Assembly: GCF_026230105.1 (NCBI RefSeq)
Contig: NC_079477.1
Coordinates: forward strand, 10,049,001-10,113,000
Length of the DNA: 64,000 nucleotides
Source: Diorhabda sublineata
Taxonomy: Eukaryota; Arthropoda; Insecta; Coleoptera; Chrysomelidae
Reading direction: 5' to 3'
The notes under the pieces were generated by a model. That model saw nothing but the letters and a program-made list of their open reading frames with translations, was not told the DNA's origin and searched no databases. How positions within the stretch are numbered: position 1 is the stretch's first letter; each line of letters opens with the position of its first letter. A program made the translations under genes and the position numbers. Shown here in pieces: positions 46,082 to 59,185 of the stretch.

Positions 46082-47055
46082 GAATTTCTGCAACTATCTA
46101 TTTTATATTTATAAAATAATGTATGATGTTCGAAAATCAATGTTGAAATGCCAAGAAAAACATAGTCTACATATAAAAATTTAGGTTTATATTTCTCAAT
46201 TGTTTTAGAAAAACAGTTAAAAATGTAAGTAAATTAATATTTTATGAAAATGTTTTCGTTTCAGTTTGAAATCAACTACTTAACATTTCAAAATATTTCT
46301 AGTGCAGTATGATAAACATGACCTTGGCATAAAAACATATAAATTTTATATACAGACATAATACTGCAAGGAAAAATAAATAAAATCATTGACAGAATAA
46401 ATGCAATCTTTTCTTTCGAAAAATATTGTAGAAATTAAAATTTACTAAATATCTTATGTGTATTGTTAACATCAAAAATTAGAAGTTTCATTTTTTAATA
46501 AGCATCCGCAGTATTTAAAAAATTAAGTTATTCAACTTTCATCCTTTGGACATTTTTAATATGAAAAATATGCTCATTTAATATACTTGTAGAATAATGA
46601 CATCAATAATTGTATTAAACATTAGTTATCATGAATACTTATAATAAGATATGTCTAGACTCACATAAATTATGTCGTCACTCAAATAGAAAAATGTTTT
46701 TGCATATCCCACTGTGCACAACATAGCTTTCAGGAATCCTCCTTTGGTGGGAAGTCGCCAAGATTTTATATTTAATGTAATTTACTAATTTTCTTAATAA
46801 TAAAAATTGTAATAACAAAGTTTATGAAAATCTATTTGAAATATATTTCATGGAACAAAAATTTAAGAACAAATCTCGAGTAGATAATTCTGATTCTTAA
46901 AATTATGATCAGCAATTATTTGGAGTTTAGTATTCACATATATTATCAGTTCTTGGAATTTATTATAAACAACTCGTGGTAGCATATATATACAAAAACA
47001 TGTGCCAACTTACGTAAAATCTATAACTTATTGATAGTAAATGTTCTGAATTCTC
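46082..47055. other. AT-rich DNA, no supported gene
   Basis: This is the expected direction of the missing first MSH2 exon, but no short exon with ATG, MSH2-like residues and a GT donor could be recognised. A - strand stretch near 46770-46660 reads LPTKGGFLKAMLCTVGYAK and is open, but unidentified. Confidence 0.4.
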
Positions 47056-47247
47056 AATAAAAAATATTTGAAGAATTTTTTCGAAATATCAATAGTTTTT
47101 TAGTTACTCACGATTGAGAACTTGGAATTTTGAGTGAAAAATTTGAGTAAAGTAGTTTTCGCGAATAACTCTAAAACTACTCATTTTATTTAAAAAAGTA
47201 TAATAAACAGAATTATAACTTATGAAAAAACAAAGAAAATCATTTAC
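47056..47247. repeat. direct repeat, copy 1
   Basis: Contains ATCAATAGTTTTTTAGTTA and TTCGCGAATAACTC, shared in order and orientation with 48469-48656, about 1.4 kb away. Confidence 0.8.
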
Positions 47248-47930
47248 ATTTAGTACATGTAAATGTGAATTTACTACTCGGTTATGAAGTGCATAAATAT
47301 TTTTGATATATGTTTTCATTAGCTCGATTTTAACCTGTTATGAAAATACGATATATAGATGGTTTCTAAAGAATCAACTAGACTTCAAGACAACTTGGAA
47401 GCCATTTGGATGGCTTTTATGAAGCATCTACCTATTTCTAACATTTCAAGGAATAGCGTTTATTGCAGACGCCATCTATCATTATTATGTGCTTTCGATC
47501 TGTCGAAGTTTTCTATTCATAGTCAAATAATGGGAAAATAGGAAGAGAAAATGTGTGTTTCTTATGCCATTTAGCGTCAAACGTCTCGAAATATTCTTGT
47601 GGTTTGCCAGAATAAAAATTTATTGTTTTTAGATTCTTATATCATATTATTGATGATAAGTTTTGTTTCCAATACGTGGTCATTCTTATAGGAGATCGAG
47701 CGATAAGGATTTTGGATTAGTCAATAAAAAGATTCGAATAGTGCAGCCTGTGAAACTTTTCGCCTCCGAATTTTTTTAAACGGAACCGATTTATTTGAAA
47801 TTTCACACATAGTTAGAGGAGAGGTCAATAATCATTAGTGACATAGTGTCGATTTAAGCTTACACCCCGTTGGGAGTTGACATCCCTTCTCGGATAGACG
47901 GGGAGCTGGCTACAAAAAACCTAATAAAAA

Positions 47931-48256
47931 AGTTTCGCGCGCGCACGTCATGAGGTTTTTCAGATGAGTTTTCCGACACTTTCGATCACTTCTTACGAGG
48001 GTTTTCCGGCCTGCAAAACTTCTTGCACTATTACACCGCTCTTATTTGAGGCTTAAACCGCACGTTACAAAAAGTTTCGCGCGCGCACGTTATGAGGTTT
48101 TTCAGATGAGTTTTCCGACACTTTCGATCACTTCTTACGAGGGTTTTCCGGCCTGCAAAACTTCTTACGCTATTACACCGCTCTTATTTGAGGTTTGAAC
48201 CCCACGTTACTAAAGGTTTCACGCGCGCCCGTTATGAGGTTTTTCAGCCAATTTTT
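47931..48256. repeat. CpG-rich 142-bp tandem repeat, about 2.3 units
   Basis: AGTTTCGCGCGCGCACGT occurs at 47931 and 48073, and the related GGTTTCACGCGCGCCCGT at 48215, each 142 bp apart. Shared words in the units include GAGTTTTCCGACACTTTCGA and GAGGGTTTTCCGGCCTGCAA. The CpG content is far above the surrounding AT-rich DNA. The first two units are nearly identical. Confidence 0.92.
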
Positions 48257-48468
48257 TCGTTCGGGAAAACCGGCTGGCATTTTCATATCCGACCTGTGCT
48301 GACCTTAAGAAGTGGCGTTCGGTGATGTATTAAGTGGGAGCTGCCAGTTTACAAGCTGAAATGGCGCGCACCTTATCGACCCTGTTTTTTATAGCCAGCT
48401 CTGGGACTAGGAAGTGAAAAATCATTTTTGAAAAATAACGCCAGAAATCGATGGAGAATCAAATTATG

Positions 48469-48656
48469 AATAAAAAATGTTTGAAGAGATATCAATAGTT
48501 TTTTAGTTATTCACGATTGAAAACTTAGAATTTTTAGTGAAAAAAACCACGTATTCAAAATATTTTTCGCGAATAACTCAAAAACTACGCATTTTATTTA
48601 AAAAAGTATAATAAACAGAGTTATAGCTTATGAAAAACTAAAGAAAATCATTTTAT
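48469..48656. repeat. direct repeat, copy 2
   Basis: Same orientation as 47056-47247. The pair encloses the 142-bp tandem array. Confidence 0.8.
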
Positions 48657-50880
48657 CATAAAATGTTCTACGTCCAATACAAACGAATATATGATTAGTG
48701 AAAGGAGACTTATTTTGGGGAGAAAACTCGAATAGAAGTATTCAATTTCAAATAACGGAAAGCATGTTAATTTTACGTGCATAATGCTCATAAAGTTTTT
48801 TATAGTACTTAAAAAAAAACTTTAAAATGAACTTATAAAAGTAAATTGGACCAAAATTGAAGAATTTATAGACAAAAATAAATTGGTCGCTTTTTTTTGA
48901 ACAAAAATGAGCAGTTACAGCTGTACCATTTCCACCAGAATTAAAATTAAATGTAGACCTTCTACAGTTAGTTTTATTTTAGTGTTATTCATACGATCCT
49001 GAAGTTAGAGCGGTTTAGAATATGTATTTTTTGAAAAATATACGGTAAAAGTTGAAAACGTATTTTTTATTTTTCAAAAAAAATTTCCACAACTGCATAA
49101 CTCTGAAATTATGAAAGATACATGAAAAATTATAAAAAACAAAAATGTAGCCTTTTTCCAACAAATATTTTGTTTTTTTTGTATTTCTGTAAATTGGAAA
49201 ATAAAGGAGACACTGCCGTTTAAAGTAACCACTTTAGTGGAAAAATGACTTGTCTCGAGCCCTTCAACCCTTCCCCTTTAAAAGAGCTTTAAAAGGGCTT
49301 GAAAGATTTTTCATTTACATGAGGTATAGCTCTTGAAATTTCCTTTAAAATAAAATTTTATAGGATACTATAGCTTTAAAATTCATCGAGACATTTTTTT
49401 GGAGCAAATTAGGCTTTTTCATTTTTGGAATAAAATGTTAGGATTTGAGAGCGCGTAAGTTATCGTGTCAGAAGACGTCGATATAATAGTTATTTTAATT
49501 GCAAGAACTGTAGATATTAAAGAAATTTGTTCAATCATCAATATATTCCACGAAAAGTCTCAAAATAGATTATTTCTAGCTTAAAGTTAATTCTTTTTTG
49601 ACATTTACTGGTTGTGATTCAACGTCTGCCTTTTTTAATATAGGAAAAAATAAATTTATAGAACTTTTAGAAAAACGGCAAGATTTACAAGAAAGAGCAG
49701 AGATATTTTATTATTAATTTTTTTATCAAAATTTTTTATTTATTTATATTGATATATTTTTCCAAAAATTTTTATTTCAAATTAGGGCACGCAATTTAAT
49801 CATTAAATTACGGACAAAGCAATTTTTTTTTAGTTCAGGGGTGGTTTTTAATGGTTAAAGGTAGAGTAATATTTTAAACAATAAAGAAATGTTTATTCCA
49901 AATAACAAGCACCGTTGAAGCATTCTAATCGTTTAGAAATCATATTTTTTCTCAATACAGGGGTGATTTTTAGAGTTTGAAAGGAAATATTTCTTTTATT
50001 ACCTTCAAAACTGATTTTTTGTCATTATTTTTTGCTTGGGGGTTGTTTTAAGTGCTAAATAAGGGGTTGTAAACATCAAATATACAATAAAATACGTTCG
50101 AGAACATAAAACACTATTTAATCTTTGTGTTTAAACAAGATTTCTACCAGTAAAATAATTAAAATTTATTTTTTCCATTTTTAGGACGAAACTCATTTTA
50201 AATTTTTATGCAAATCCATTCAGTTTCAAAAAATTCGGAGGTTACCCCTGATTTTCAGCTTCACTGACTGTACCAGAACAGAAACACTACATCGGACTAG
50301 AATGAAGTACGGAGAAACTACTTTAGTTCTTAGACTAATCGCTCTTTTTAAAGAAATGTGCTTTTCTTAACAGACAATTGACAGAGCTAGAGTTCTTTGC
50401 TGAGCATTTCCTACTGGCATTTTCATAAACTCCTCATTTCTGTTTCGGTTTTCGGAGATTCATAGTAGCCTTCAAAAAATATTTCTTTCTAGAATAATTA
50501 TTACTAAGAATTGTTATTCGCATTCTTTCTCAAATGATACCAGCAAGTTCAGGATTATCTACTATTTATTGTGTCAAGTACAATATTTAGCGAAATAATT
50601 TTTTATTTCTTTTAAAGTAGATACGTGACATTTTGACCTTGTGTTTTTCTTTAGAAATAACATATTTATCTGAAATTACTGATATAATATCTATAACAAG
50701 GTAAACAATAATTAATTTGAATATTAAATAAAACTTACAAGAATCAAAGTGTAAATAAAAACAAAAGTCAAAGTTAATATCAAAGGATTAGTAAAAAAAA
50801 GTAATGACATCAAAAACATGTAAGAAAACAAAATCTGGCATCTCAGTTTTTATATCGGAAAAAGTTTTGAAATGCGTATA
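48657..50880. other. AT-rich non-coding DNA
   Basis: No reading frame or known motif. Many poly-T and poly-A runs. May belong to the same long repeat as the flanking direct repeats. Confidence 0.4.
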
Positions 50881-51658
50881 AGGGGACATCCATACATTAA
50901 TCACACGTTAAGGGGGTGGGAGGGGTTCGACGAAGTGTGACTTTGTGTGACTAGAGGGTGGGAATGGTTCTAAATTTCGTGACTTCACATTTTGAACTCT
51001 ATTATAATCTAAATGTTAAAACATGAACTTTAAGCTATTACTATACGAAAACCTTAAAAACATATAAAACTATATTTGTGTAAATATAAGATATACCAAT
51101 TGTTTTGTCAATCACATGCTCTACTAGTGTTACGCGTCAACCGCCAAACGCATTGCGCCTAGCAGTAATTTCTTTGTTTCCATTTTGCTGCTATTTTGGT
51201 ATTTACAACTTACCAAATAATTTCAAAATGGAACAAAAAAAGTAATTTAGGTTATCTTTACCATCAACTATATGTTTCATCATACAAAGCCACTAATAAA
51301 CACAAGTAATTACATAAAAGGCAACAAGAAGTTTTACCTAGCGCGAAGTTTCGTCCTCAAAGAATTGCTGCTAGACGTACCAGAAAACTGATGCTGTATG
51401 GTTGGATGAAAAAGGTGTTGACACATTAACATCTGAAAAGAGAACGAAGTGGCTGCTATGCCAGTTATAAATAATTTAAAGGAGAGTCCAATTGTTTTGT
51501 TCGATTTTTGATTTGATGTTGATTTTATAAAAAAATAATTTACAAGGAAATAAAACTGACTTCGGAACCGCTGTTTTCATTCAATAATTTCTAAATGTAA
51601 TTTGCAAAGGTGCAAAAATTGAATGAAATTCTTGTGATGTAATTTATGGATGACCCCT
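50881..51658. mobile_element. 778-bp non-autonomous DNA transposon with terminal inverted repeats
   Basis: The left end AGGGGACATCCATACATTAA and the right end (reverse-complemented) AGGGGTCATCCATAAATTAC match, with CACAC/CATCAC following. No transposase frame is present inside. The flanking bases read TA on both sides, so a TA duplication is possible. Confidence 0.75.
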
Positions 51659-52694
51659 AATATCAATTTTGCGTTCCACTACGCGGCTAAAACGTCACTA
51701 ATAACGTCATTACTAACGCCGACGTCGATCTATGTCAATATTCCTGTTACATTATACTGTGGTGAAATTAGCAGCCCTTACTTTATTTCATATCAAAACT
51801 TTTTTCAAGATGAAGTTTTATGTAATAAAAAATAAATTAAAATCCTTGTTTTATTTAAAAATATTGTTTATTCGTACATTTTTTTGGAAATTACCACTAC
51901 CTTGTTTTTAATTGGAAAGTTGTCACTTAGACAATTCAATTACCGTGTTTGCTTAATGTTTATTCACATTCCTATACGTTCCTATACATTCATACGAGCA
52001 ATCACCTCCTGAATTTTGTCGCACGAATTTAGAAGTGAGATTCTTTTTGTTTTTAATAAACGTAACACAAAAGTCACTCTATTTGATACATATAAGGTTT
52101 TTAATATTAATATGGTCACTATAAGATGTTATTAGAGTAGCTAATTATATATTAACTTAAGACAGAAGAACCTTTAAGTAGGGTCTGAATAAATTGAGCA
52201 AATTAGTATAACATGGAACCATAACTTTTTACGAACTGGTTATGTTTTTGATGGAACATCATTTCTTTTTGTAGATAATCCTTTACTTGTTATTGCATGT
52301 AGTCTTTCTCTTGATCTGCAGTTATAGTAATTCTCCAAGTCCACTCCTTTTCTCTATGGGTTTTGTCCAATGCTTTGACGGTAAATGCTTCATCTATTGT
52401 ATTTCACGGAGGTGTTCCAGCAACTCCCGAAAGTGCTACGTAAGTTTAACCGGATGTGATGTTATTAGTAAACTATCTATAAACTATTATCTGATTCCTC
52501 TATCAAATATCACCCTTTAAGTCACTCCTTGACATTAGGAAACGTCACATTTTTCATAACCTTCATATATCAGTTAAGACAAGTAGTTATGTAAAAACAA
52601 ATTTCAAATAATAATTTATGAATTACTGTAAAAACTGACAATTAGTTCATTATTTAAACTGATAATTAAAGCAATATTTCAATTTAATAGTATT
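51659..52694. other. AT-rich DNA, no gene seen
   Basis: Nothing recognisable; a short + strand open frame at 52287-52520 has no known features. Confidence 0.45.
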
Positions 52695-53334
52695 TTAAGA
52701 TTTATAACCATTGACAACAACATTATTAGAGACACAGTTATTTAAAATAAGCCCATGTTCTGGGTAAAAATTCTCTTGAACTTCTTGTCTAATGTTAATT
52801 CCATCTGAAGCTGTGATATCTAATTGTATGCCAGGGGCTTGACTCCTCTTATTTTCTAATGAACTCTCAACATAACTTTCGGCTACTCTGTTGAATTTCC
52901 ATCTTCCATGCTGCTTTATTTTCAGAATGTCTGCGAGGAAAGACGCTGACGAGCGTCAGGAACAATGTCCTGTGTATCCTCTAACATTAGGTAGACCAAG
53001 ATAATGAGCAATCTTTGCTGGTAATTTTCCAATAGTTGTATGCCACGTTTTCCATTATAATATTGCACAAAAAATCTGTCGTGCTTTACAGCAGAAGGTC
53101 AAATATTTCTATACTTTTCGAGTCAACAAGATTGACACCAGCAATATTTTCAGCAGATACCACAAATTCGCCAATAAAGGGTGTTTTGCTTTCTGGAAAT
53201 GTAATTTTAAAAAAGGCGCCTTCATAAAATACGTCTCTTTCTCGTAAGTTCAGCCTTTCTGCAAGCTGCCGCAATCCCTATTATCATTGCGACCTAAAGA
53301 ACAGATTTATTTATTAATAAATTATAAACATAAC
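52695..53334 (-). pseudogene. Crypton-like tyrosine recombinase relic, copy 2
   Basis: The - strand reads AACRKAELT near 53270 and then LRERDVFYEGAFFKITFPE (pattern 'CRxxEL..L...D'). Next come DRFFVQYYNGKRGIQLLG-like text near 53080 and LPNVRGYTGHCS near 52970. After a TGA at 52958-52956 it continues RSSASFLADILKIKQHGRW, then NRVAESYVESSLENKRSQAP, and ends with TAA at 52695. VAESY holds the expected nucleophilic Tyr. The TGA stands where the family has the Arg of the HxxR motif. At least one further frameshift occurs near 53090. It is better preserved than copy 1 at 20946. Confidence 0.78.
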
Positions 53335-54179
53335 GTAAATTGAGTTGTACTTTTACAAATAAAAATATTTCGTCTTCAGCCTCTTATATAAATCTTTCTA
53401 CATTCTTCTTCGTGAAAATCTCTGATTTTTTATATGGTATTCTGCACACCATCTCTACAGCTTAATGTACTTCTTGATATTTTAGAACACAGTCAGTTCA
53501 GATCTTAACATTGAATATGTAGTCCTCAATGTCAACGCCTTTGATGTTTTTAAATTTTCAAAATAAACAAGTAGTACCTTTTCGTTCTTTATATTTTTCA
53601 AATCGCGACATTTTTCAAATTTTTAGTAGGCCAGGGCGTATCTACTTCTTAATTTTTCAAGTATTAATCTACCCACTGCAGCATTTGCAGACTCTCTCAT
53701 TTCGCTATCTAAGTGCATTTCAAGTAATTACTTCTGACTGGTTTTAACTTATTGTGAAAAATCGTTGTTTGTATCCATAGTAACAATACTTCTAACTCCA
53801 TTTGATTCCGCATTAATATTTCCATTCTAATTGAAGATTCTATTAAATATTATAAAAGCGCGGAATTAGATAAATCGTTGTACGTAAACACGTTATGAAA
53901 AAAGCGAGATTGTACAACTCGCAGAATTTATAGAACTCGCTGGCACTCGTTTTGGCAAATATTACATTTGTTATATACCGCTCTTTTTATAACTACTTAC
54001 GTAAATAACTACTAAAAGCAACTATTAACAAAAAAACCAATGGCACGCAGCACTTTACGTATTATATAAAATGATAACAGATGTCATGAGTAACTTACAA
54101 TGGAATCATTGTAGCGAATGTGCCAACCTTAGAAAGGTCTCTTCCGTTTAACCACCGATATATTTGGGGGGTTCAAATA
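53335..54179. other. AT-rich DNA, no gene seen
   Basis: No supported feature. Confidence 0.45.
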
Positions 54180-55060
54180 TACAGAAAAAACTATATGAAT
54201 TACTTGAAAAAGTAGGAGTTAATAAATTTGAAATCTCATTAATATGACCCTGACAAATACGAGCAATAGAATTTTAATGTGACACTAGTTATCTAATCAA
54301 TTTATAGTGGAAAAGGGACTAATACAAGGAGATCCTCTCTCTATGAACCGAATTATATTAGAAATAGCAATAAGGGAATGTAAGATACAAATAACGGTCT
54401 ACATCTTTCACCATAAAGCACGCCGATGATAAAAATGTTATTAACAAGATCAAAAACAGAAATGGAAAAGGTTTTTAGTAAATTTGACGATAATGTAAAC
54501 AAATTTGTCTTACAAGTCAATGAAGACAAAACAACATCAATTTAATTATCTAAGATTAATCTAGAGATCTAGAAAAAAGTAAAAAGTGATAAATAAATAT
54601 ATTAGTACATAGGGGAATTTTGGAAGGTAATTAAGTGGTAGGTCACTATCAACAATACTTAGAGAAAAAACATTTCAAAAGTTATCAAAACCGGAGCGTT
54701 TACAACAATTGTAAGCAGTTATATATGCATGAGAAATGACAAAAATGAGAATAAACTGAAAGTATGGGCAAAATAAATTCATAGGATAATATCTGATTGT
54801 CAAAATGTCAGGAAGTATCTAGAGAAGACACACAAAATATACAGAAAGCCAAAAATAATATTTAAGAGTACAAAACCAAAGTCGTTACGACATTGTCAGA
54901 ATTACATATTAATGTATTGTGAGATTTATGCTGAGGGAGAAAAGGGTACAAAAAGAAGAGATGTCTAAAGAAAACTTATGAGAGATTTGGATGATCGAGT
55001 GGAGTAGCAAAGGACTCAAGAAAGTGGAGAAAATAGTGAAAATTATTCAAGCAACGTGTC
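54180..55060 (+). mobile_element. heavily decayed LINE RT relic
   Basis: Pieces in order: VEKGLIQGDPLSMNRIILEI near 54310 (RT 'GxxQGDPLS'), IRECKIQITVYIFHHKA near 54370, an ADDKNVI trace (YADD region) near 54424, and QVNEDKTTS near 54510-54540. A basic EGEKGTKRRDV stretch lies near 54935. Stops throughout. Confidence 0.65.
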
Positions 55061-56517
55061 TATTTCAATTCTATGCCAAATTTGAAAACTATTTTATGTT
55101 ATCCATGCCTATTTTATATACTTAAAATTATACATATCTTACAAATTAAAACCAATAAAAATCATCTACTAGCCTCTGCTTTCATTTATCGTTAACGTTT
55201 TTTTTCTTTCCTATTGTCAAGATATGACAGACACTGAATTTATTCAAATTTTCTAAAATTAATAGACATTTGGGGAAAAGTTTAAACAAATTTGTGAGAT
55301 ATTCACAATTCAATAAAGACAAGCACTAAAAACACCTGTTTTTTCCAAGACTACATCAAAATATTTGGAAGCAGATATATTGATACAACTTGGGTTTTCT
55401 CTAAGTAAAATTATTATTGAAATTCAAGCCGATTGCATTTTCTGTTTATTTTACTGGATAAATTTTACGTTTATAAAATTCAGTGAAAGCTAAGAATTTG
55501 TATTAAACAATTTAATGATAAACAAACCTAGTGGCTCTGAAACAGATTACTCGTTGCAAAATTTAAATAAGAATGCTCTCATCTACTTGTTTTTTTTATT
55601 AAATTTCTAGTTAATCGTTGATAAGAGTTGGGGTCACATGATAACTTCTTCATACATATAACATCAACCTAAGTCTGATCGGGTCAGTATTCCTCTGTGC
55701 AAAAATTGAACTGATCACATCGGGGAAAAAAGTGAAAATTGTAAGTAGTAAATAATAATTGGTTTATACTAGTTAGATAGTGAAAAAATAATTTTAAGAC
55801 AAAAATAAATTATCAGTTCATTATTTTATTATAAAATAATTATTTATCATAAGAGCTTTCTCTAGTTTGGATGTGTCTCATTATTATTTTTATCAACTCT
55901 ATACAAGGTCCGAACAAAAATAAAAACGAAGTAAGAAAATTTGAATTAATATCGTTCGAAATCTGTACTGTATTTAGTAAACACTTATACTAACATGCAT
56001 GTAAGATTGGAAAAATTTCTGGAACACTTATTTCAACTGCTTTTTAAATGTCACAATGATGTTAATACGTTTCTTTTCAGTACATTTTGCTGAAGTACGC
56101 GGCTGGCTAATTTTTCAGATCCCTATTCTCATACATCGTTTCACAAACCTTCCACCACCCCCTAGTAAATTCTGATGTTTAGGGCGTTCCTTTTTAAAGG
56201 ATATAGAATTATACTCATCTTCAGTAAAAATTTTACCATTATAGATTTCTCCAATTACATATTGTCTCTTAACAAATTTGATACTGACTGTTCTATTAGA
56301 ACGTGTTCGGATTACAGTTCTTCCTGAGAATAGAACCATTCATACGTCTCTCTTTTAGCTTGCATGCTGGACTCCATCTAAAATATTCACATAACGTTCG
56401 AATCACATAAACATTCTCTACCTTTATCTTCACACATTCCTTTTATTCACTTGATATATTCATCAACAACTACCCATACCAGAAGAAACAATGGGGCCAT
56501 TATAGCCAATATAGGTC
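55061..56517. other. intergenic DNA with one unidentified - strand ORF (56339-56115)
   Basis: The 74-codon ORF includes RTVIRTRSNRTVSIKFVKRQ and is rich in basic residues. No domain is recognised, and it may be a transposon scrap. The rest is AT-rich. Confidence 0.35.
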
Positions 56518-56703
56518 ATGTTTATCGCTAGACTGGGCAACTTTGTAACCCTGGCTTACCCAGCCGTGGTAAATATCTGGAATGATAGCAGAGTGCCAGG
56601 CTCGGTTACTATCATTGACCCAAGCATCATTGCCAAGGCTGGTCCTTGCTTGGTTGCCTTAAATGGACCATGTGTACTAGTCAACACAGGGCCAAGCTTG
56701 TAA
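56518..56703 (+). CDS. 61-codon Gly-Pro/Val-rich ORF, possibly a cuticle-protein-like exon
   Basis: The frame reads AYPAVVNIWNDSRVPGSVTI and then KAGPCLVALNGPCVLVNTGP before a stop. Repeated 'GP.xV' spacing resembles low-complexity insect cuticular proteins. There is no signal peptide, and the exon limits are unclear. The DNA is more GC-rich than its surroundings and shares words (GCCAAGGCT, TTACCCAG) with 57600-57770, so it could instead be part of a repeat. Confidence 0.3.
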   Translation: MFIARLGNFVTLAYPAVVNIWNDSRVPGSVTIIDPSIIAKAGPCLVALNGPCVLVNTGPSL

Positions 56704-57534
56704 GCCCTTCTTGCTTACAAACTCATAATTAAAAAAGATATGAATTATATTTTAATTATTTTTATTGCATCACATTGACAAGCTAACTTGAGATCAATCT
56801 TTGATACTAGTTTTTTTTTAAATTATTAATAGTGGATATAAAAATATTCTTATAATTGTTCTAAAATCTTTTCTTCTGATAATCAGAAATAAATAGTAAA
56901 AAAAATATTTTCAAGCTAAAAGTATTCTTGAAACGTTATACTTAGATTGGTATTATCATAAAAATTAAAATATAGTATTGATGATCAGAATCGTAATTAC
57001 TGTAATTGTGAATTATGACTCCTCTTGAACTACAGGAAGTTTTTCACTGAGTGTCCGTTTTGGTTCAATAACTGCTACATTTTGAGGGACTTAATTAAGG
57101 AGCAGACCATCACTGTCATTTTTATTGCAAATAAATACATTGTCATCGTTAGAATCACTACTAAGTAACTAACTAATTAATAATATCAGAATAGTTAGTT
57201 TTATTATCATCAAAATCATTGCGGTAAATCACATGGTTCTGAATCAGCAGAATTACTTTTGTCATTAACACAAATGTTATTAATAGAATCATTCCTTGAA
57301 TTTGTTTCACTTACACCTGAATTATTTTCTTCGTATTCTTTATTTTGTTTAGCACTAGTCACTTCTTAACTCTTCGATATGAACTAGACATTGTGTATAA
57401 AGAATTGAATTATAAATTTAGTTAACAAAGTTAATTGAAAAACAGGTAAAAACACGATTTATCTTCAAAATATGGAAAGAAAAAATTGAGCAGTAGAGCA
57501 ATCGACGGTTGACATAAACATATTAAGCATGCAG

Positions 57535-57770
57535 TTGGGGACTTATTTTCTAACGTCGGTGTCACAATCGGATACATTTGTGTATTTGGTAGAAATGAGA
57601 ATGGGAGGTTTTTGTCAAAGAGTAGTCTGGGCTGGGAAATCACAGGCATGGCCAAGGCTAGGTTACCCAGATCTGGCTCAAGTCTGGGTTCCCATTGAAT
57701 GGCCGAACTTAGGCTCGCCAGTCTTAAGCTAACGCTGGGAAAACACGCCAATGCACGGCTGACCAGACTA
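57535..57770. repeat. GC-richer segment with repeated CTGGG/GGCT words
   Basis: Contains CAGTCTGGGCTGGG, GCCAAGGCTAGG, CAAGTCTGGGTT and AACTTAGGCTCGCC, suggesting a short mobile repeat. Open frames on both strands are probably by-products. Confidence 0.35.
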
Positions 57771-59185
57771 AATAATAATAATGGAAATAAAAACTACACA
57801 TGCCATTAGTATTTTATCAGAATATAGGAAGTGCAGTATGTTTGATGTTCAATTTAAATTAGTATCATGTGTAAACCGAAGAATTTCATATATTGCAATT
57901 CAATGGAACGAGAAATATACTGTTTAAGATGTACAAATTGAGATATTTGTAAGTAATAATAAAATTTTTTTCCCTCGTATTCTCAACTAAAATTCACTGA
58001 AGTTCACAGATAGGGACATGTTTTTGTAAGGTATGGTTAATTTCGGGAATGCTACGGATATAGGAAAAATTTTCCTCTGCAGGGCTGGGGTTGTGGTGGT
58101 TCTTTGGAGGCATTACTATTAGTGTGGTTTTGGGTCATTGTGTGTGTCTGCCCGCTACCGCGTGAGGCATAAAAACTGAGATAGTGGGAGCTAAAAATGT
58201 CTCGACAAACCCAACAAGTTTTGGAGTTATTGATGAGCTAATTTGATGTACGTTGCTTCGTGAAGGCAAGCACTGTATTGTTCCCTATTGTCGACTATTT
58301 GATTAACGGAACCAAATTATATGAAAAGCCGCAGAAAACCTGAACTAAGCTTGATTTTAAAGGAAAGAGGCCTTCTAGTGGAAATCCAAGTGGTCATAAG
58401 AGGGTCTTTGGCTGTGGAATTGTTTGAATCAATGGTGCGAATCACGTATCGAGATTGTCATTTAGACGTTTCTGAAGTCGGAAATAACACTACTAGAAAG
58501 TTAGTATATAAGAGATACTTTTTCAATTAATTTTACGTAAATCTAAGAGAATGAATTTAAAAATAATATCCATATAAAGTTCTAGTTAAAGCTAATGATA
58601 CGGACGTTTTAATCATTTTATTATGCAACATACATAAAATACCTAATATGGAAATTTGGCCGACTGTCACATAATTGGAAAAAAAATATACGAACTGTAT
58701 TTTTACTCAGGTATCGGCGGAGTTACGTCCTATTTTATACCCTCTATTATTTCATGCGTGTACTGACAACGATTATTCAAATACAATTTATAATAAGATG
58801 AAGATCAGGCCTTTAAATTTTTTGGTTGATAACGAAACCTTCTAAAGAGTTTATATATTATCAACAGATACAACGGCGTTAATAAGGCCAAATACTATAT
58901 ATTTCAAAAACAGTATTCAGCGACGAAATTAATGAAGAAGTTTTGAAGAACGTTACTAATTGTGACCCAATATTAATTTCACCTTGTGGGGAACAAAATT
59001 ATTGGGAACTATTTTTATAAATTGCCATGTTGCGTTAGAATCAATTCACAATATTAGGGATAGTCAGTAATAAGTTTGGATCCAACACCCAAAGACAGTT
59101 AAAGATTATGTGTTGGCATCAAAAGAGTTGTCTTCAAATGAACACCAACAAAATACGAACGAAAACGTGGATATACGAGTGCTAT
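57771..59185. other. intergenic DNA, no supported gene
   Basis: A 69-codon + strand frame at 58321-58530 has no recognisable features. Confidence 0.4.

Noticed and set aside
46660..46770. - strand open stretch reading LPTKGGFLKAMLCTVGYAK as a candidate first exon of MSH2
   Set aside because: It has a possible GTGAGT donor but does not resemble MSH2 N-termini, and no clear start or acceptor supports it as another gene exon.
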